Assembly: GCF_900452865.1 (NCBI RefSeq)
Contig: NZ_UGOZ01000001.1
Location: forward strand, 124,001 to 188,000
Length of the DNA stretch: 64,000 nucleotides
Direction: 5' to 3'
From: Legionella taurinensis
Lineage (GTDB): Bacteria; Pseudomonadota; Gammaproteobacteria; Legionellales; Legionellaceae
In this document: in pieces, positions 24,495 to 34,079 of the stretch
Layout of the letters: each line of letters starts with the position of its first letter
Position numbering within the stretch: position 1 is the stretch's first letter
Made by a program: the position numbers and the translations under genes
The notes under the pieces: model-generated
Seen by the model: only the letters and a program-made list of their open reading frames with translations
What the model was told of the DNA's origin: nothing
The model's database searches: none

Positions 24495-25613
24495 ATGGTT
24501 AGTCAACCTGTACAATGTTGGTTTTTTTTGTGTCGAATCATGTGGGAAAAACAAAATTCATTAACCCATGCCTGGAATCCCAACCAGCAGGACAACTGGA
24601 AGGCCTTGAAACAGGAAGCCATTGCCAGAGCAAAGACTCTTTTCACAAAAGGGAAACCGCCCTTTATGACTCTGTACCGTTTTCTTGCCGATGCCAGGCA
24701 TCAAATCGCGGTTACCCTGCAGCAGGAGTCGCTTGAATACCTGGGTATTCTGCGCGATGAGCACTGCGAATACATTGATACCCCGATCACCCTGCTTTAC
24801 CCGGAGACGGGACGTTATGCCAGTTTTTTCCCCTGCCTGGCGAATCGTTATCAGCAATTAAGCCAATGCCTCCCTTTGAATCAGGAAAGCGTGGGTCTTG
24901 CTTACCTTCTGTTAGGCGCGAAACAGGAGCAGAATATCAAGGCCGTTAGCTATTTAAACCTGGAGCATGAGGGTCTGCAATTGACCTGCGTTTACACCAT
25001 CACCGGATTTGAAGGACAAAAACCCATTGCCTGGTATGGTCTTGTGCATACACCGCGAACGCAATTGAAGGCCATTTTTGCACGGTTAGAGGACCTCTAC
25101 CAGCAGCTTGATGCGAACCACTCGGAGGGCAATGGCAGGGTGTTAAAGGAAATCATCTGGTATTTAGCCCATGCCATGCCCTGCGTCCGCGGCAGTGCAG
25201 CTATTCTTGAAATGATGATTCACCTGCTCGCTGAAACATTCGCCATTGCGTTTGATTACCCGGAACGCGCAGTCCCCATCGATTTAATTGCCTTGTTTAC
25301 GGTTTCACCCGAGGCCTTCGATGCCGGTTTTCATTTAACGCCCATGGCCGATTTAAAAAAAGAGTTGCGCCAGATCATTCGGGATGGCGAAAACAGTCCT
25401 TTCTTTTGCAGCCAGAATCCAGCTCTGACCGCGGCCAGAAAATTATTGAACTGGATTAATGGTGCGTCAGATTCATTCACCCCGAAAGAAATCGCCTACA
25501 TGAACACCCCCGGGTCGCTGTTAAATGAGCGGGTGAGGCATTACCAGCTAAACGGCAGCCTACCGCCGTTCACCGCATCCAATGATACCGCCCTGGTATG
25601 TCAGGGGCCTTAA
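24495..25613 (+). CDS. Unrecognised soluble protein, about 357-372 residues
   Basis: I do not recognise a family. Candidate starts are ATG 24495 and ATG 24540 (MWEKQNSLTHAWNP); neither has a good Shine-Dalgarno, and the second gives a more natural soluble N-terminus. No signal peptide or membrane helix is present. The protein is mixed alpha/beta with scattered aromatic and cysteine residues. It is divergent from the CDP-alcohol phosphatidyltransferase and converges on the MFS gene, overlapping it by 4 bp. Function unknown. Confidence 0.7.
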   Translation: MVSQPVQCWFFLCRIMWEKQNSLTHAWNPNQQDNWKALKQEAIARAKTLFTKGKPPFMTLYRFLADARHQIAVTLQQESLEYLGILRDEHCEYIDTPITLLYPETGRYASFFPCLANRYQQLSQCLPLNQESVGLAYLLLGAKQEQNIKAVSYLNLEHEGLQLTCVYTITGFEGQKPIAWYGLVHTPRTQLKAIFARLEDLYQQLDANHSEGNGRVLKEIIWYLAHAMPCVRGSAAILEMMIHLLAETFAIAFDYPERAVPIDLIALFTVSPEAFDAGFHLTPMADLKKELRQIIRDGENSPFFCSQNPALTAARKLLNWINGASDSFTPKEIAYMNTPGSLLNERVRHYQLNGSLPPFTASNDTALVCQGP

Positions 25614-26860
25614 GCCGGCGTCCTGCCCGTCCGCTGCCAAAGGATAATTGCAAGGGTCACGGACGCAAGCAGGCTTAAATAGACGCCGGGCATGATGAGA
25701 AGGCCGGTGTAATGCACCAGGGTGGTGGCCACGAATGCACTGGTTCCTCCAAACAGGGCATTGGCCAGATTGTACGTTAGCGACAGGCCGGTGTAGCGCA
25801 GGGCGGGCGGGAATAAGGCCATCAGCACCGCGGGGATAACGGCATAACTTAAAGTCACCATCACCGCAAAAAGAATCTGGGAAATGACAATGGCAGTGGT
25901 TGTTGTATGGCCAAGCCAGTAATACAGCGGTGCAGACAACAGCATGAACGCCAGTGCACCCATCATCAACACCCGATAGCGACCAATTTTATCCGCGGCA
26001 TGACCGATGATCGGACAGCAGACGATGATAACAGCCAGGGTCAGGGTGTTAATGGTCAGCGTGTGGGGCAATTGAATGTGGTAAAAATGATGCAGGTAAG
26101 TCGCCAAGTAGAGGAAAGACAAATAAAAACCGGTCGACGGCAGCATCACGAGCCCAATGGCCTGGATCATGGTGGTGAGATGATTCTTAAACAAATGGGC
26201 AAACGTAACCCCCCGTGCCTTTTTGTCAGCCAGCAGTTCGGCAAACACCGGGGATTCCGGCATGTGATGCCGCAGATACAGGCCAATTACCCCAAGAAGC
26301 AGACTGAACAGAAAGGGAACCCGCCAGGCCCAGGGGGCGGTAAAGTAATCGGTCACGGCTGCGGTGGCTGAGCCCAGCAGCAAACCGCAAAACGCCGAGG
26401 CCATGGCCAGCGACCCATAATACGTGCCTTTATCCTGAGGCGCATGTTCCAGTAGGTAAACAATGGAGCCGGTGAATTCACCGCCTACCGCGAGGCCTTG
26501 CAGAAGCCGGCAGACGATTAACAGTAAGGGGGCTGCCAGGCCGATTTGCTGATAATCCGGCAGCAGTCCGATGAGGGTGGTGGGAATGGCCATCAGCAGA
26601 ATGGCTGACGACAGAGCCGTTTTTCGCCCGTAATTATCGCCGATGTAGCCAAAAATGACCGCGCCCAGCGGCCGCATGATAAAGCCGACAGCGAAGACGG
26701 CGTAGGTGGTCAATAACGCCAGCGTGGCGTTATCATTGGGAAAAAACAAGGGGGTGATTGTTGCGGCAAAATAGCCGTAGAGCGCAAAATCATACCATTC
26801 CAGAATATTGCCAAGCAGTCCGGGTAACACAATGCGATGCAGGGAAAGCGGTTTGTTCAT
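25610..26860 (-). CDS. MFS transporter, metabolite:H+ symporter (ProP/ShiA-like) type
   Basis: About 416 residues with 12 membrane segments. The N-terminal GNILEWYDFALYGYF and the loop motif GYIGDNYGRKTAL with FGYIGD and LLQGLAVGGEFTGS are typical of the MHS subfamily (proline/betaine, shikimate, citrate, alpha-ketoglutarate symporters). ATG 26860 is chosen because MNKPLSLHRI matches the family start. It is divergent from the photolyase with a 69-bp shared promoter region. Substrate is unknown. Confidence 0.88.
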   Translation of the reverse strand: MNKPLSLHRIVLPGLLGNILEWYDFALYGYFAATITPLFFPNDNATLALLTTYAVFAVGFIMRPLGAVIFGYIGDNYGRKTALSSAILLMAIPTTLIGLLPDYQQIGLAAPLLLIVCRLLQGLAVGGEFTGSIVYLLEHAPQDKGTYYGSLAMASAFCGLLLGSATAAVTDYFTAPWAWRVPFLFSLLLGVIGLYLRHHMPESPVFAELLADKKARGVTFAHLFKNHLTTMIQAIGLVMLPSTGFYLSFLYLATYLHHFYHIQLPHTLTINTLTLAVIIVCCPIIGHAADKIGRYRVLMMGALAFMLLSAPLYYWLGHTTTTAIVISQILFAVMVTLSYAVIPAVLMALFPPALRYTGLSLTYNLANALFGGTSAFVATTLVHYTGLLIMPGVYLSLLASVTLAIILWQRTGRTPA

Positions 26861-26929
26861 GGTGTTTGGCGGCAAGAATCATTATAGTATGATGCTGGTA
26901 TTTCTCCTTGCGGGTCAATAAGAAAAAAC

Positions 26930-28333
26930 ATGTCGAAGGCTTTAATCTGGTTTCGAAGCGATTTACGCTGCCGTGATAACCCTGCCCTGGTCAAGGCTTG
27001 CCAGCATGACAATCTCCTGCCTCTGTATCTTTTGGATGAAGAAAGCACGGGTTTAGGCGCTGCGCAGCACTGGTGGCTTCACCATAGTCTTGCCGCGCTG
27101 CAAAAGCAATTGCAACACCAGGGATTAACCCTGCATCTTCGCCGTGGTAATCCACTGCCCCTGCTTCAACAACTGATCCGTGATTTCCAGATTGATCATG
27201 TTTACTGGAATCGCTGCTACGAACCAGCGGCCATCGAACGCGATCGCGCCATTAAGGCGGCCCTGCAAGCCATGGGCGTTCATGTTGAAAGCACGAATGG
27301 CAGTCTGTTTAACGAGCCCTGGACCGTAAAAACGCAAAGCGGCGGGTATTTTAAAGTCTTCACGCCGTATTGGAAGCAAAGCTTAAAACAAATCACCCTG
27401 CCTGCGCCGGTTAGCATTAACCGCTGGCCAAAGCCAGTGGCTGGGGTGAGCACGGAGTCGCTTCAAGCCTGGCAATTGCTGCCTTCAAAACCCAATTGGG
27501 CATCGGCGTTTGGCGATTTCTGGCAGCCGGGCGAGGAAGGCGCCCTGAAAAAACTGGAACTGTTCATTGATCAGGGTTTGCGGGGATACAAAGAAAGGCG
27601 CAATCAGCCTGCGCTCACTCAGTCGACTTCAAGGCTTTCACCGCACCTCCATTTCGGTGAAATAAGTCCCTGGCAAATTGGCCGGGCCATTGAGCAGGCA
27701 CTTCAGGATCCCGTCTGCGATGGGCAATCGGCTGACCATTTCCTGTCTGAATTGGGTTGGCGGGAATTTTCCTATCATCTGCTCTACCATTATCCTGAGT
27801 TGCCTGAGCGCAATTTCAAAAGCGAGTTCGATGCTTTTGTCTGGGAAAATGATCAAAGCCGGTTAAAGGCCTGGCAACAGGGGAAAACCGGCTATCCCAT
27901 TGTTGATGCCGGTATGAGGGAGTTATGGCAGACGGGGTATATGCATAATCGGGTGCGCATGATTGCTGCGTCCTTCCTCACCAAGCATTTACTCATTGAC
28001 TGGCGTTTGGGCGCATCCTGGTTCTGGAGTACGCTGCTGGATGCCGATTTGGCCAATAATTCAGCGAGTTGGCAATGGGTGGCAGGCAGCGGCGCTGATG
28101 CGGCGCCTTATTTTCGTATTTTTAACCCGGTGCTGCAGGGGGAGAAATTCGATGCGGAGGGGGGATACGTGCGCCGCTGGTTGCCGGAGTTAAGCGGCCT
28201 TGATAACCGGTGGATTCATCAACCCTGGAATGCGCCGGCTTTGAAACGGCCAAACGATTACCCTGCCCCGCTGGTGGAGCATAACGCGGCACGGGTTCTG
28301 GCTCTTGCCCGCTATCGCCAGTTGAAAGCTTAA
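26930..28333 (+). CDS. phrB: Deoxyribodipyrimidine photolyase
   Basis: Light-dependent repair of cyclobutane pyrimidine dimers. The 467 residues open with the antenna-binding Rossmann domain (ALIWFRSDLRCRDNPAL). The FAD-binding C-terminal domain shows LSELGWREFSYHLLYHYP, the HNRVRMIAASFLTKHLLIDWR-type signature (seen as HNRVRMIAASF and LTKHLLIDW), and NNSASWQWVAGSGADAAPYF. The tryptophan electron-transfer chain region looks intact. Its TAA overlaps the stop of the converging NCS2 permease. Confidence 0.95.
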   Translation: MSKALIWFRSDLRCRDNPALVKACQHDNLLPLYLLDEESTGLGAAQHWWLHHSLAALQKQLQHQGLTLHLRRGNPLPLLQQLIRDFQIDHVYWNRCYEPAAIERDRAIKAALQAMGVHVESTNGSLFNEPWTVKTQSGGYFKVFTPYWKQSLKQITLPAPVSINRWPKPVAGVSTESLQAWQLLPSKPNWASAFGDFWQPGEEGALKKLELFIDQGLRGYKERRNQPALTQSTSRLSPHLHFGEISPWQIGRAIEQALQDPVCDGQSADHFLSELGWREFSYHLLYHYPELPERNFKSEFDAFVWENDQSRLKAWQQGKTGYPIVDAGMRELWQTGYMHNRVRMIAASFLTKHLLIDWRLGASWFWSTLLDADLANNSASWQWVAGSGADAAPYFRIFNPVLQGEKFDAEGGYVRRWLPELSGLDNRWIHQPWNAPALKRPNDYPAPLVEHNAARVLALARYRQLKA

Positions 28334-29607
28334 CTGATAATAAAAAACAGCACAAAAATCAGCGTCAGGAGAATGACCCAGGCATTGATTTTCTGTCGGG
28401 TGATTAATTTCAGCACCGTATAAAAAATAATACCGCTGCCTATGCCATCGGCAATAGACGCTGTGAACGGAATCATCATGATGGTCAGCATGCAGGGGGC
28501 GGTCTCGGTGAGATCAGACAGCGTGAGTTCATTGACATGTTTCATCATGCAGCAGGCGACGTACAGCAGGGCAGGACCTACCGCGTAGCTTGGAATCATC
28601 TGTGCGAGAGGAAAGAAAAACAACATCAAAAGAAAACCAACGGCGATGACCATGGCGGTCAGCCCCGTCCGCCCGCCGCTTTCAATGCCGGCGGCGGATT
28701 CAATGTAAGGGGAGGTGCTCGCGGAACCCAACACCCCAGCCAGTGTTGAAGCTGCCGCATCGGCGGTTAAGCTGCGGCTTAAGCGTTGCGGGTAATCCTT
28801 TTCCTGTTTAAACAGCGATTGATTCAGTAAGCCAACCAGGGTACCTGTCGCATCAAACACCGCAATGAGAAAAAAGGTAAAAGTCGCTTTGATGGCGGCG
28901 ATGGATGAAAGGCCCGAAAAATCAAGCGCCAGGAAAGTCGCCTGCATGGAGGGTGGCAAAGCCACAATACCCTGCCAACGCGTTAATCCGACGAGCAGGC
29001 TTAAGAGGCTGATGCCCAGAATGCTGATGATAATGGCCGCCGGGACTTTATAATAATCGAGAATGAGAATCAGCAGAAAGCCAAGAAAGAAAAGCAGGCT
29101 TTCCAGGCGGGTGATGTCACCGAGTCGCATCATGGTGTGTTCATCACTGACAATGATCTGGCTGCTCTTTAAGGCAATGAGCGCAATGAGCAGGCTGATG
29201 CCGATGAGGATGGCGATCTGCAGGTTTTGCGGAATCGCTTCAAGCAGCAGGCGCCGGAGGGGCGTCAGGCTGACAATAAAAAACAACAGACCGGAAATAA
29301 ACACCATGGCCAGCGCATGCGGCCAGTCAATGCCCATACTGAGCACCACGCTGTAGGTGAAATAGATGTTTAATGCCATGCCGGGGGCCACGCCAATGGG
29401 GGTGTTGGCCCACCAGCCAGTGAGTGCGCAGGCAAAGGCGGTAACCAGGCAGGTGGCAGTGAATACAGCGCCCTGATCCATGCCGGCTTCATGCAGAATG
29501 GCTGGATTGACAAAGGCAATGTACACCATGGTCAGAAAGGTGGTTATACCGGCAATGACTTCGGTGACGACCGAAACCGAAGCAACATCCTTTTTGGCTT
29601 TTTCCAT
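28330..29607 (-). CDS. NCS2-family purine permease (AzgA-like)
   Basis: A 425-residue inner-membrane nucleobase:proton symporter with about 12-14 membrane segments. Typical AzgA features are EVIAGITTFLTMVYIAFVNP at the N-terminus, NTPIGVAPGMALNIYFTYSVV, FDATGTLVGL and the GSASTSPYIESAAGIESGGR region lining the substrate site. AzgA relatives take up adenine, guanine or hypoxanthine, which suits an intracellular bacterium scavenging purines (inference). Alone on the minus strand. Confidence 0.9.
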   Translation of the reverse strand: MEKAKKDVASVSVVTEVIAGITTFLTMVYIAFVNPAILHEAGMDQGAVFTATCLVTAFACALTGWWANTPIGVAPGMALNIYFTYSVVLSMGIDWPHALAMVFISGLLFFIVSLTPLRRLLLEAIPQNLQIAILIGISLLIALIALKSSQIIVSDEHTMMRLGDITRLESLLFFLGFLLILILDYYKVPAAIIISILGISLLSLLVGLTRWQGIVALPPSMQATFLALDFSGLSSIAAIKATFTFFLIAVFDATGTLVGLLNQSLFKQEKDYPQRLSRSLTADAAASTLAGVLGSASTSPYIESAAGIESGGRTGLTAMVIAVGFLLMLFFFPLAQMIPSYAVGPALLYVACCMMKHVNELTLSDLTETAPCMLTIMMIPFTASIADGIGSGIIFYTVLKLITRQKINAWVILLTLIFVLFFIIS

Positions 29608-29667
29608 GGTTTAAGGGTACTTGGAGTAAAACGCAATCGTACACAAGGAACAGAGGACTTGGCAATG

Positions 29668-30474
29668 TCAGATGTGGAGATTTAATACGCTGAAAACAAT
29701 TTCAATGGTAATTAACACAATAATAATCACTTCCAGACCATGGGAGTGGCGATTCTCCAGGTAACTGTTAAACATATCAAAAATTTCGTTTAAGGTATCC
29801 AGACGATGATTTAAGGCATTAACCCGCCGTTGAATATGAAGATAGCGTTCCAGCATGGTGTAATATTCTTCAAGGGTCGGGTGCTGCCAGAAATACTTGG
29901 GATGGTAGAGGAAATTACTGATTAGATTCATTTCAGTAATAGTTCCTAAAATTTCGCCAATCACCTGCCTTATCTGATTGCGGGTAATCCGCATCTGGCC
30001 TTTGTTGGAAATGCTTTGGATCATGGGAGTGTATTTTTCAATCAATGCTTCAATGACCGTTTCAAAATACTGCAATTTGACCGATTGCGAAAACCCATAG
30101 GAAAGGCTGAGCTTGAGTTCCTCGTTGTCGCCTTCGATGATTAGGCAATCCACATCAAAAAAATCGTGTGGCTCAATGGCGGTTCGGTCGCCGATTTGAT
30201 AGCTGAACTCATCACGCACGCGGAAGGGCACTGGCTTGTCGACAAAGAGTTTAATGGTATCGAGGTAATTGCGGATGCGATGGCGTTTAATTCCCCAGGA
30301 AACCACGGTCCCGTTTTTAAAGACAAACAGGGTGTAGGTATTGGAGTCCATGGGACTGAGCCTTAACACATCGCGGGAACGAACGGATGAATAACCCACC
30401 AGGGCTGTTTTAAAATGATGATCCAGACGCGTCAGATCAATGGTATTACCGATACAATAACTTAGGCATTCCAT
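29668..30474 (-). CDS. RMD1/YagE (DUF155) family protein
   Basis: The 268 residues have the DUF155 layout: an N-terminal domain with TLFVFKNGTVVSWGIKR, a middle part with VDCLIIEGDNEELKLSLSYGFSQSVKLQYFE-type residues, a long helical segment (about 160-240) and a single C-terminal membrane anchor (VIIIVLITIEIVFSVL). Eukaryotic relatives (RMD1, RMND1) are mitochondrial; RMND1 supports mitochondrial translation. The bacterial role is unknown. It lies between the NCS2 gene and the small HTH gene. Confidence 0.85.
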   Translation of the reverse strand: MECLSYCIGNTIDLTRLDHHFKTALVGYSSVRSRDVLRLSPMDSNTYTLFVFKNGTVVSWGIKRHRIRNYLDTIKLFVDKPVPFRVRDEFSYQIGDRTAIEPHDFFDVDCLIIEGDNEELKLSLSYGFSQSVKLQYFETVIEALIEKYTPMIQSISNKGQMRITRNQIRQVIGEILGTITEMNLISNFLYHPKYFWQHPTLEEYYTMLERYLHIQRRVNALNHRLDTLNEIFDMFNSYLENRHSHGLEVIIIVLITIEIVFSVLNLHI

Positions 30475-30556
30475 AATAAGGTCTCAAAATGGCAACGGTA
30501 CCCGTGATCCATGCGATCACGGGCTTGCCTGCAAGTATACCGCAAAAGCGTCTAAA

Positions 30557-30826
30557 CTACTCGGTCTCCACCGTTTCTCTGCCGGAATACGCTTTTTTGC
30601 GATCAGTAGCGCCGCTTAGCCATTGCGGACAAACTTCAAGAATTTCAGCAATTTTGTCCAATTGCTCCGGAGAAGGCAGCAAGTGACCAAAGAGCATGGC
30701 ATTGGCCAAATGGCGGGTTACCCCGAACACTTTGGCTACTGCCTTGGTTTTTTCTGTTATATCTTCTGGAAAATCCAACAACGCCAATTCACGATTGAAA
30801 CGTTGTGAGAATACTTTATTATTCAT
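30557..30826 (-). CDS. Small XRE/Cro-like helix-turn-helix protein
   Basis: The 89 residues contain a helix-turn-helix fold at about 28-70: KAVAKVFGVTRHLANAMLFG as the HTH, followed by the XRE-typical LPSPEQLDKIAEILEVCPQWL. The C-terminal tail is charged. It is monocistronic, with a consensus promoter overlapped by a 17-bp palindrome (30852-30868), the usual arrangement of a self-repressing regulator. Targets beyond its own promoter are unknown. Confidence 0.82.
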   Translation of the reverse strand: MNNKVFSQRFNRELALLDFPEDITEKTKAVAKVFGVTRHLANAMLFGHLLPSPEQLDKIAEILEVCPQWLSGATDRKKAYSGRETVETE

Positions 30827-30851
30827 TCTTCACTCCATGAAATCGTTCTGC

Positions 30852-30885
30852 AGCGTCATTAAGACGCTACCCACTCACCTGTCAA
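30852..30885 (-). promoter_or_regulatory. HTH gene promoter overlapped by an operator-like palindrome
   Basis: On the minus strand TTGACA (30880-30885), 17-bp spacer, TTAATG (30857-30862). The palindrome AGCGTC-ATTAA-GACGCT (30852-30868) covers the -10 element completely, so occupation would block RNA polymerase. Confidence 0.65.
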
Positions 30886-30998
30886 TCCTTGATACAGGGT
30901 TAATCTGTTATAACTTATTTTTTTTAAGAGGCAAAGTGTTTTTGCCTGAAGGCGGCAATTTTTTCACTATTATCCAAGATGTTGTGTCGCTTGACGGG

Positions 30999-32234
30999 TT
31001 AATCCAGCAATTGCATCACGTGATTGGAGTATTCAATGCCATCCAGGTAGGCGGAAATGAAACTGTCCTGTGGAAAATTGAAATCCCTCAGTTTTTCAAA
31101 CTCGCCGCGTTCATAAAATTCCACGGTTGACAGAATCTGCCCTATGCCACCTTTGCGATGCAGCAGGGCTTTATTTAACTCTTCGCTCAACGAAATTTTG
31201 GCAAGCAGGGTGGGCATGGGTTCATTCAAAATCGCGTCTAAAGTTGACAACATACCCACCGTGTAGGCCTGATGCGGTGCGGCAATCCCCGTTTGCCGGG
31301 CAAGCGATTGACACATTTTGGCACGAATTAAGGTTTGTTCGAGCACGCTATGGGCGACATCATCAAGACTTGAAACCAGTAACAGACTAATCCAATCGCG
31401 GATTTGAATAAGCCCCAGTTGTTGAATGGCGTCCAGCAGGCTGTCAATCTTTTTTCCTGCGTACAGGGCAGCGGAATTGGCCAGTCTTAAAATGCGGTAG
31501 CTTAATTTGGGAATCTGCAGAATAATTTCTTCCACACGTTCCATGTGAATGTCGGGATTATGCAGTTCGGTAAGCAGGCGCAACAGATGGGTTTTGTTTT
31601 CCGAAATTTTTTCACCACGGATTAAATCGGGGCGGTTGAAAAAATAACCCTGGAAGAGATGAAAGCCCAATTCCTGGCAGCGGGTAAAATGCTGCCTGGT
31701 TTCAATTTTTTCAGCAAGCAGCTTGCCTTTGAATTTTAAATTTTTTAACAGCGTCAGCTGGTCAATGACCTCCGCTTCCGATAAATTCAACACATCAATT
31801 TTGATGACATCCGCAATGGCGATTAAAGGCAGCAACTCGTCTTTATAGACAAAATCATCGAGTGCAAATTTATACCCACGTTTGGCCAGCGAGAGAACAA
31901 CCCCGATCAATTCTTCATCCACAAAGGTGTCTTCGAGAATTTCAATGACGATTTTATTGCTGGGCAATAATTTGGGGATTTGTTCAATCAGGTGTTTACG
32001 TGTGAAATTAATGTAGGCAGGGTAACTGCCAATAATCAATTCCAGGTCAAGGTGAGCGAATAAATGCGAAATGACAAAGGAGGTTGCTTTATCGCCTTCC
32101 AGGGAATTGGCCGTGCTGATATTGGCGTGTAGGCTGTCGCCATCACGATACAGCAATTCATAAGCGCATACCGTGCCGGAACCATTAAAAATCTCTTGTC
32201 GCGCAAATAAAGTTCCCAGAACTGGCTCCATCAA
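30999..32234 (-). CDS. Degenerate EAL plus HDOD domain signalling protein (YuxH/CdgJ type)
   Basis: The 411 residues split into an EAL-like domain (about 5-205) and an HDOD domain (about 205-395). The EAL signature reads YELLYR. Several family positions persist (IEILED, LDDFV, IKID, LAEKIET), but the metal-binding set looks incomplete, so it probably binds rather than hydrolyses c-di-GMP, or only relays signals. Relatives control motility and regulatory output. Start at ATG 32234. It is monocistronic, next to the gcv operon end. Confidence 0.88.
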   Translation of the reverse strand: MMEPVLGTLFARQEIFNGSGTVCAYELLYRDGDSLHANISTANSLEGDKATSFVISHLFAHLDLELIIGSYPAYINFTRKHLIEQIPKLLPSNKIVIEILEDTFVDEELIGVVLSLAKRGYKFALDDFVYKDELLPLIAIADVIKIDVLNLSEAEVIDQLTLLKNLKFKGKLLAEKIETRQHFTRCQELGFHLFQGYFFNRPDLIRGEKISENKTHLLRLLTELHNPDIHMERVEEIILQIPKLSYRILRLANSAALYAGKKIDSLLDAIQQLGLIQIRDWISLLLVSSLDDVAHSVLEQTLIRAKMCQSLARQTGIAAPHQAYTVGMLSTLDAILNEPMPTLLAKISLSEELNKALLHRKGGIGQILSTVEFYERGEFEKLRDFNFPQDSFISAYLDGIEYSNHVMQLLD

Positions 32235-32314
32235 TTTTTCTCTACCGCGTCTAAGCTAAGTATAATCGACAAATAAAGACTTTTTATCGGTTTCCAACAA
32301 AAAGATTCCATGCC

Positions 32315-32336
32315 GCCGGGAATTAATTTTCCCGGC
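32315..32336 (-). terminator. Hairpin across the gcvPB stop
   Basis: GCCGGGAA (32315-32322) pairs with TTCCCGGC (32329-32336) with a 6-nt loop that contains the gcvPB stop codon. A short T-run (five T) comes about a dozen bases further on the minus strand; a weak terminator for the gcv operon. Confidence 0.5.
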
Positions 32337-33777
32337 TGTAAAAATTCAAATCCAGTTCCCGGGCTGCCCGCACATCATCAAGGCGTTTAACCGGCATGGT
32401 ATGTGGTGCGTTTCGTACAAGTTCCGGGTTTTTCTGTGCCTCATCGCGAATAGCCTGCATTGCCGCAATAAAACTGTCGAGTTCAGCACGGCATTCGGTT
32501 TCGGTGGGTTCAATCAACAGGCATTCCGGCACCAGAAGTGGGAAATAGGTTGTTGGTGCGTGAAAGCCGTAATCAAGCAGTCGTTTGGCCAGGTCCATGG
32601 CGGTAATGCCAAAATTTTTCTTTTCCTGATTTAAGGTTAAGATGAATTCATGGCTCGCGCGCCGCCCTGGATAGGCTGCCTGAAATCCGGCTTTGGTTAA
32701 TGACGCCAGCAAGTAATTGGCATTCAGGGTCGCCAGTTCAGCCACTTCCGACAGGCCTTCCTTACCCAATATGCGGGTATAGAAATAAGCGCGCAGCAAA
32801 ATACCAGCATTGCCCATGAAGGTGGAGAGGCGGCCGATGCTTTGCGGGTAGTCGGCACGCGTCGCCCAGCGGTATTGATCCTGCTCTTTCATAACAATCG
32901 GCAGAGGCAAATAGGGCAATAGGCGCTTGCCGACCGCGACAGGACCTGCACCCGGCCCGCCGCCGCCATGCGGCGTTGCGAATGTTTTATGCAGGTTTAA
33001 GTGCATGACATCAAAGCCCATATCGCCCGGGCGTACCTTGCCAAGAATGGCATTAAGATTAGCGCCATCGTAGTACAATAATCCGCCGGCCTGGTGGATG
33101 ATTGCCGCAATGTCTTTAATCTGGCGCATGAACAAGCCGAGCGTCGACGGGTTGGTTAACATAATTCCGGCGGTGCGCGGACCGACCTTGCTTTTCAACA
33201 CCTCCAGATCGATGTCGCCGTCTTTGGATGTTTCAATTTCCACCACTTTAAAACCGCACATTGCCGCGGAAGCGGGGTTTGTGCCATGGGCGGCTTCAGG
33301 AATGAGTATTTCATCTCTTGCCGTATCGCCGCGCGATTGATGGTAGGCTTTAATCATCGCCACCCCGGCAAATTCCCCCTGCGATCCGGCCATTGGGGTT
33401 AAGGATACCCCAGGCATGCCGGTGATTTCGGCAATATAGGATTGCAGCTCATGGAGCGCCTGTAAAAATCCCTGGCTGTTTTCTGCCGGCGCCAACGGAT
33501 GGCGATCGTTAAACCCAGGTAGGGTTGCGGCCTTGTGAACCCCGCGTGGATTGTATTTCATGGTACAGGACCCAAGCGGATAGAAATGGGTATCGATGGA
33601 AAAATTTTTCTGCGACAGGCGCGTGTAGTGCCTGACCACCTGCAATTCAGAGCAGGAGGGGAAGCGGGGCAAGTGTTTACGTAAAAACCGGGCCGGGATA
33701 TCCTGAGCCGGTTGCTGTGGTCCAGGGGCCTGCGCGGTGGCTTGCCGATTCGTTTGCGAACGTTCAAAAATCAACAT
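32323..33777 (-). CDS. gcvPB: Glycine dehydrogenase (decarboxylating) subunit 2
   Basis: PLP-binding half of the split P-protein of the glycine cleavage system. The 484 residues contain the PLP lysine in [20 protein letters not shown]. The enzyme decarboxylates glycine and passes aminomethyl to lipoyl-GcvH. It begins 7 bp inside the YciI-family gene, which in turn overlaps gcvPA, so all are probably translated together. Confidence 0.96.
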   Translation of the reverse strand: MLIFERSQTNRQATAQAPGPQQPAQDIPARFLRKHLPRFPSCSELQVVRHYTRLSQKNFSIDTHFYPLGSCTMKYNPRGVHKAATLPGFNDRHPLAPAENSQGFLQALHELQSYIAEITGMPGVSLTPMAGSQGEFAGVAMIKAYHQSRGDTARDEILIPEAAHGTNPASAAMCGFKVVEIETSKDGDIDLEVLKSKVGPRTAGIMLTNPSTLGLFMRQIKDIAAIIHQAGGLLYYDGANLNAILGKVRPGDMGFDVMHLNLHKTFATPHGGGGPGAGPVAVGKRLLPYLPLPIVMKEQDQYRWATRADYPQSIGRLSTFMGNAGILLRAYFYTRILGKEGLSEVAELATLNANYLLASLTKAGFQAAYPGRRASHEFILTLNQEKKNFGITAMDLAKRLLDYGFHAPTTYFPLLVPECLLIEPTETECRAELDSFIAAMQAIRDEAQKNPELVRNAPHTMPVKRLDDVRAARELDLNFYSREN

Positions 33778-34079
33778 AATTTTCCCTCCGAATTCTGAAT
33801 GATCGCCTTTAATTCGTCACGGTGCTTAACGGGCGTAAATTCAATGATTTCATAGTCAGCAATTTCAGCCAGATAATAAGGGTCCTGTTTTAACACGTCT
33901 TCCAGGTGTTCGCGGTTTTTCGTGGCGGCGATGATGATGCCGCCGGTGCGGGGCACCATGGGACCTGATGCCAGCAACAAGCCCTGTTTGTAGTGGTAGT
34001 CAAGGAACTCGCGATGCGCCTGCAGGTATTTGTCGACTTCGCTAATCGGTGTTTTATACGTCAATTGCACAATAAACAT
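33771..34079 (-). CDS. YciI-family protein inserted between gcvPA and gcvPB
   Basis: The 102 residues have the YciI ferredoxin-like fold: [54 protein letters not shown]. The conserved His (about residue 22, in [10 protein letters not shown]) and Asp (DPYY) of the putative active site are present. It shares 1 bp with the gcvPA stop (TGATG) and 7 bp with gcvPB, so it is fully embedded in the operon. YciI proteins have no settled function; a role in handling reactive one-carbon or amine intermediates is speculation. Confidence 0.9.
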   Translation of the reverse strand: MFIVQLTYKTPISEVDKYLQAHREFLDYHYKQGLLLASGPMVPRTGGIIIAATKNREHLEDVLKQDPYYLAEIADYEIIEFTPVKHRDELKAIIQNSEGKLC

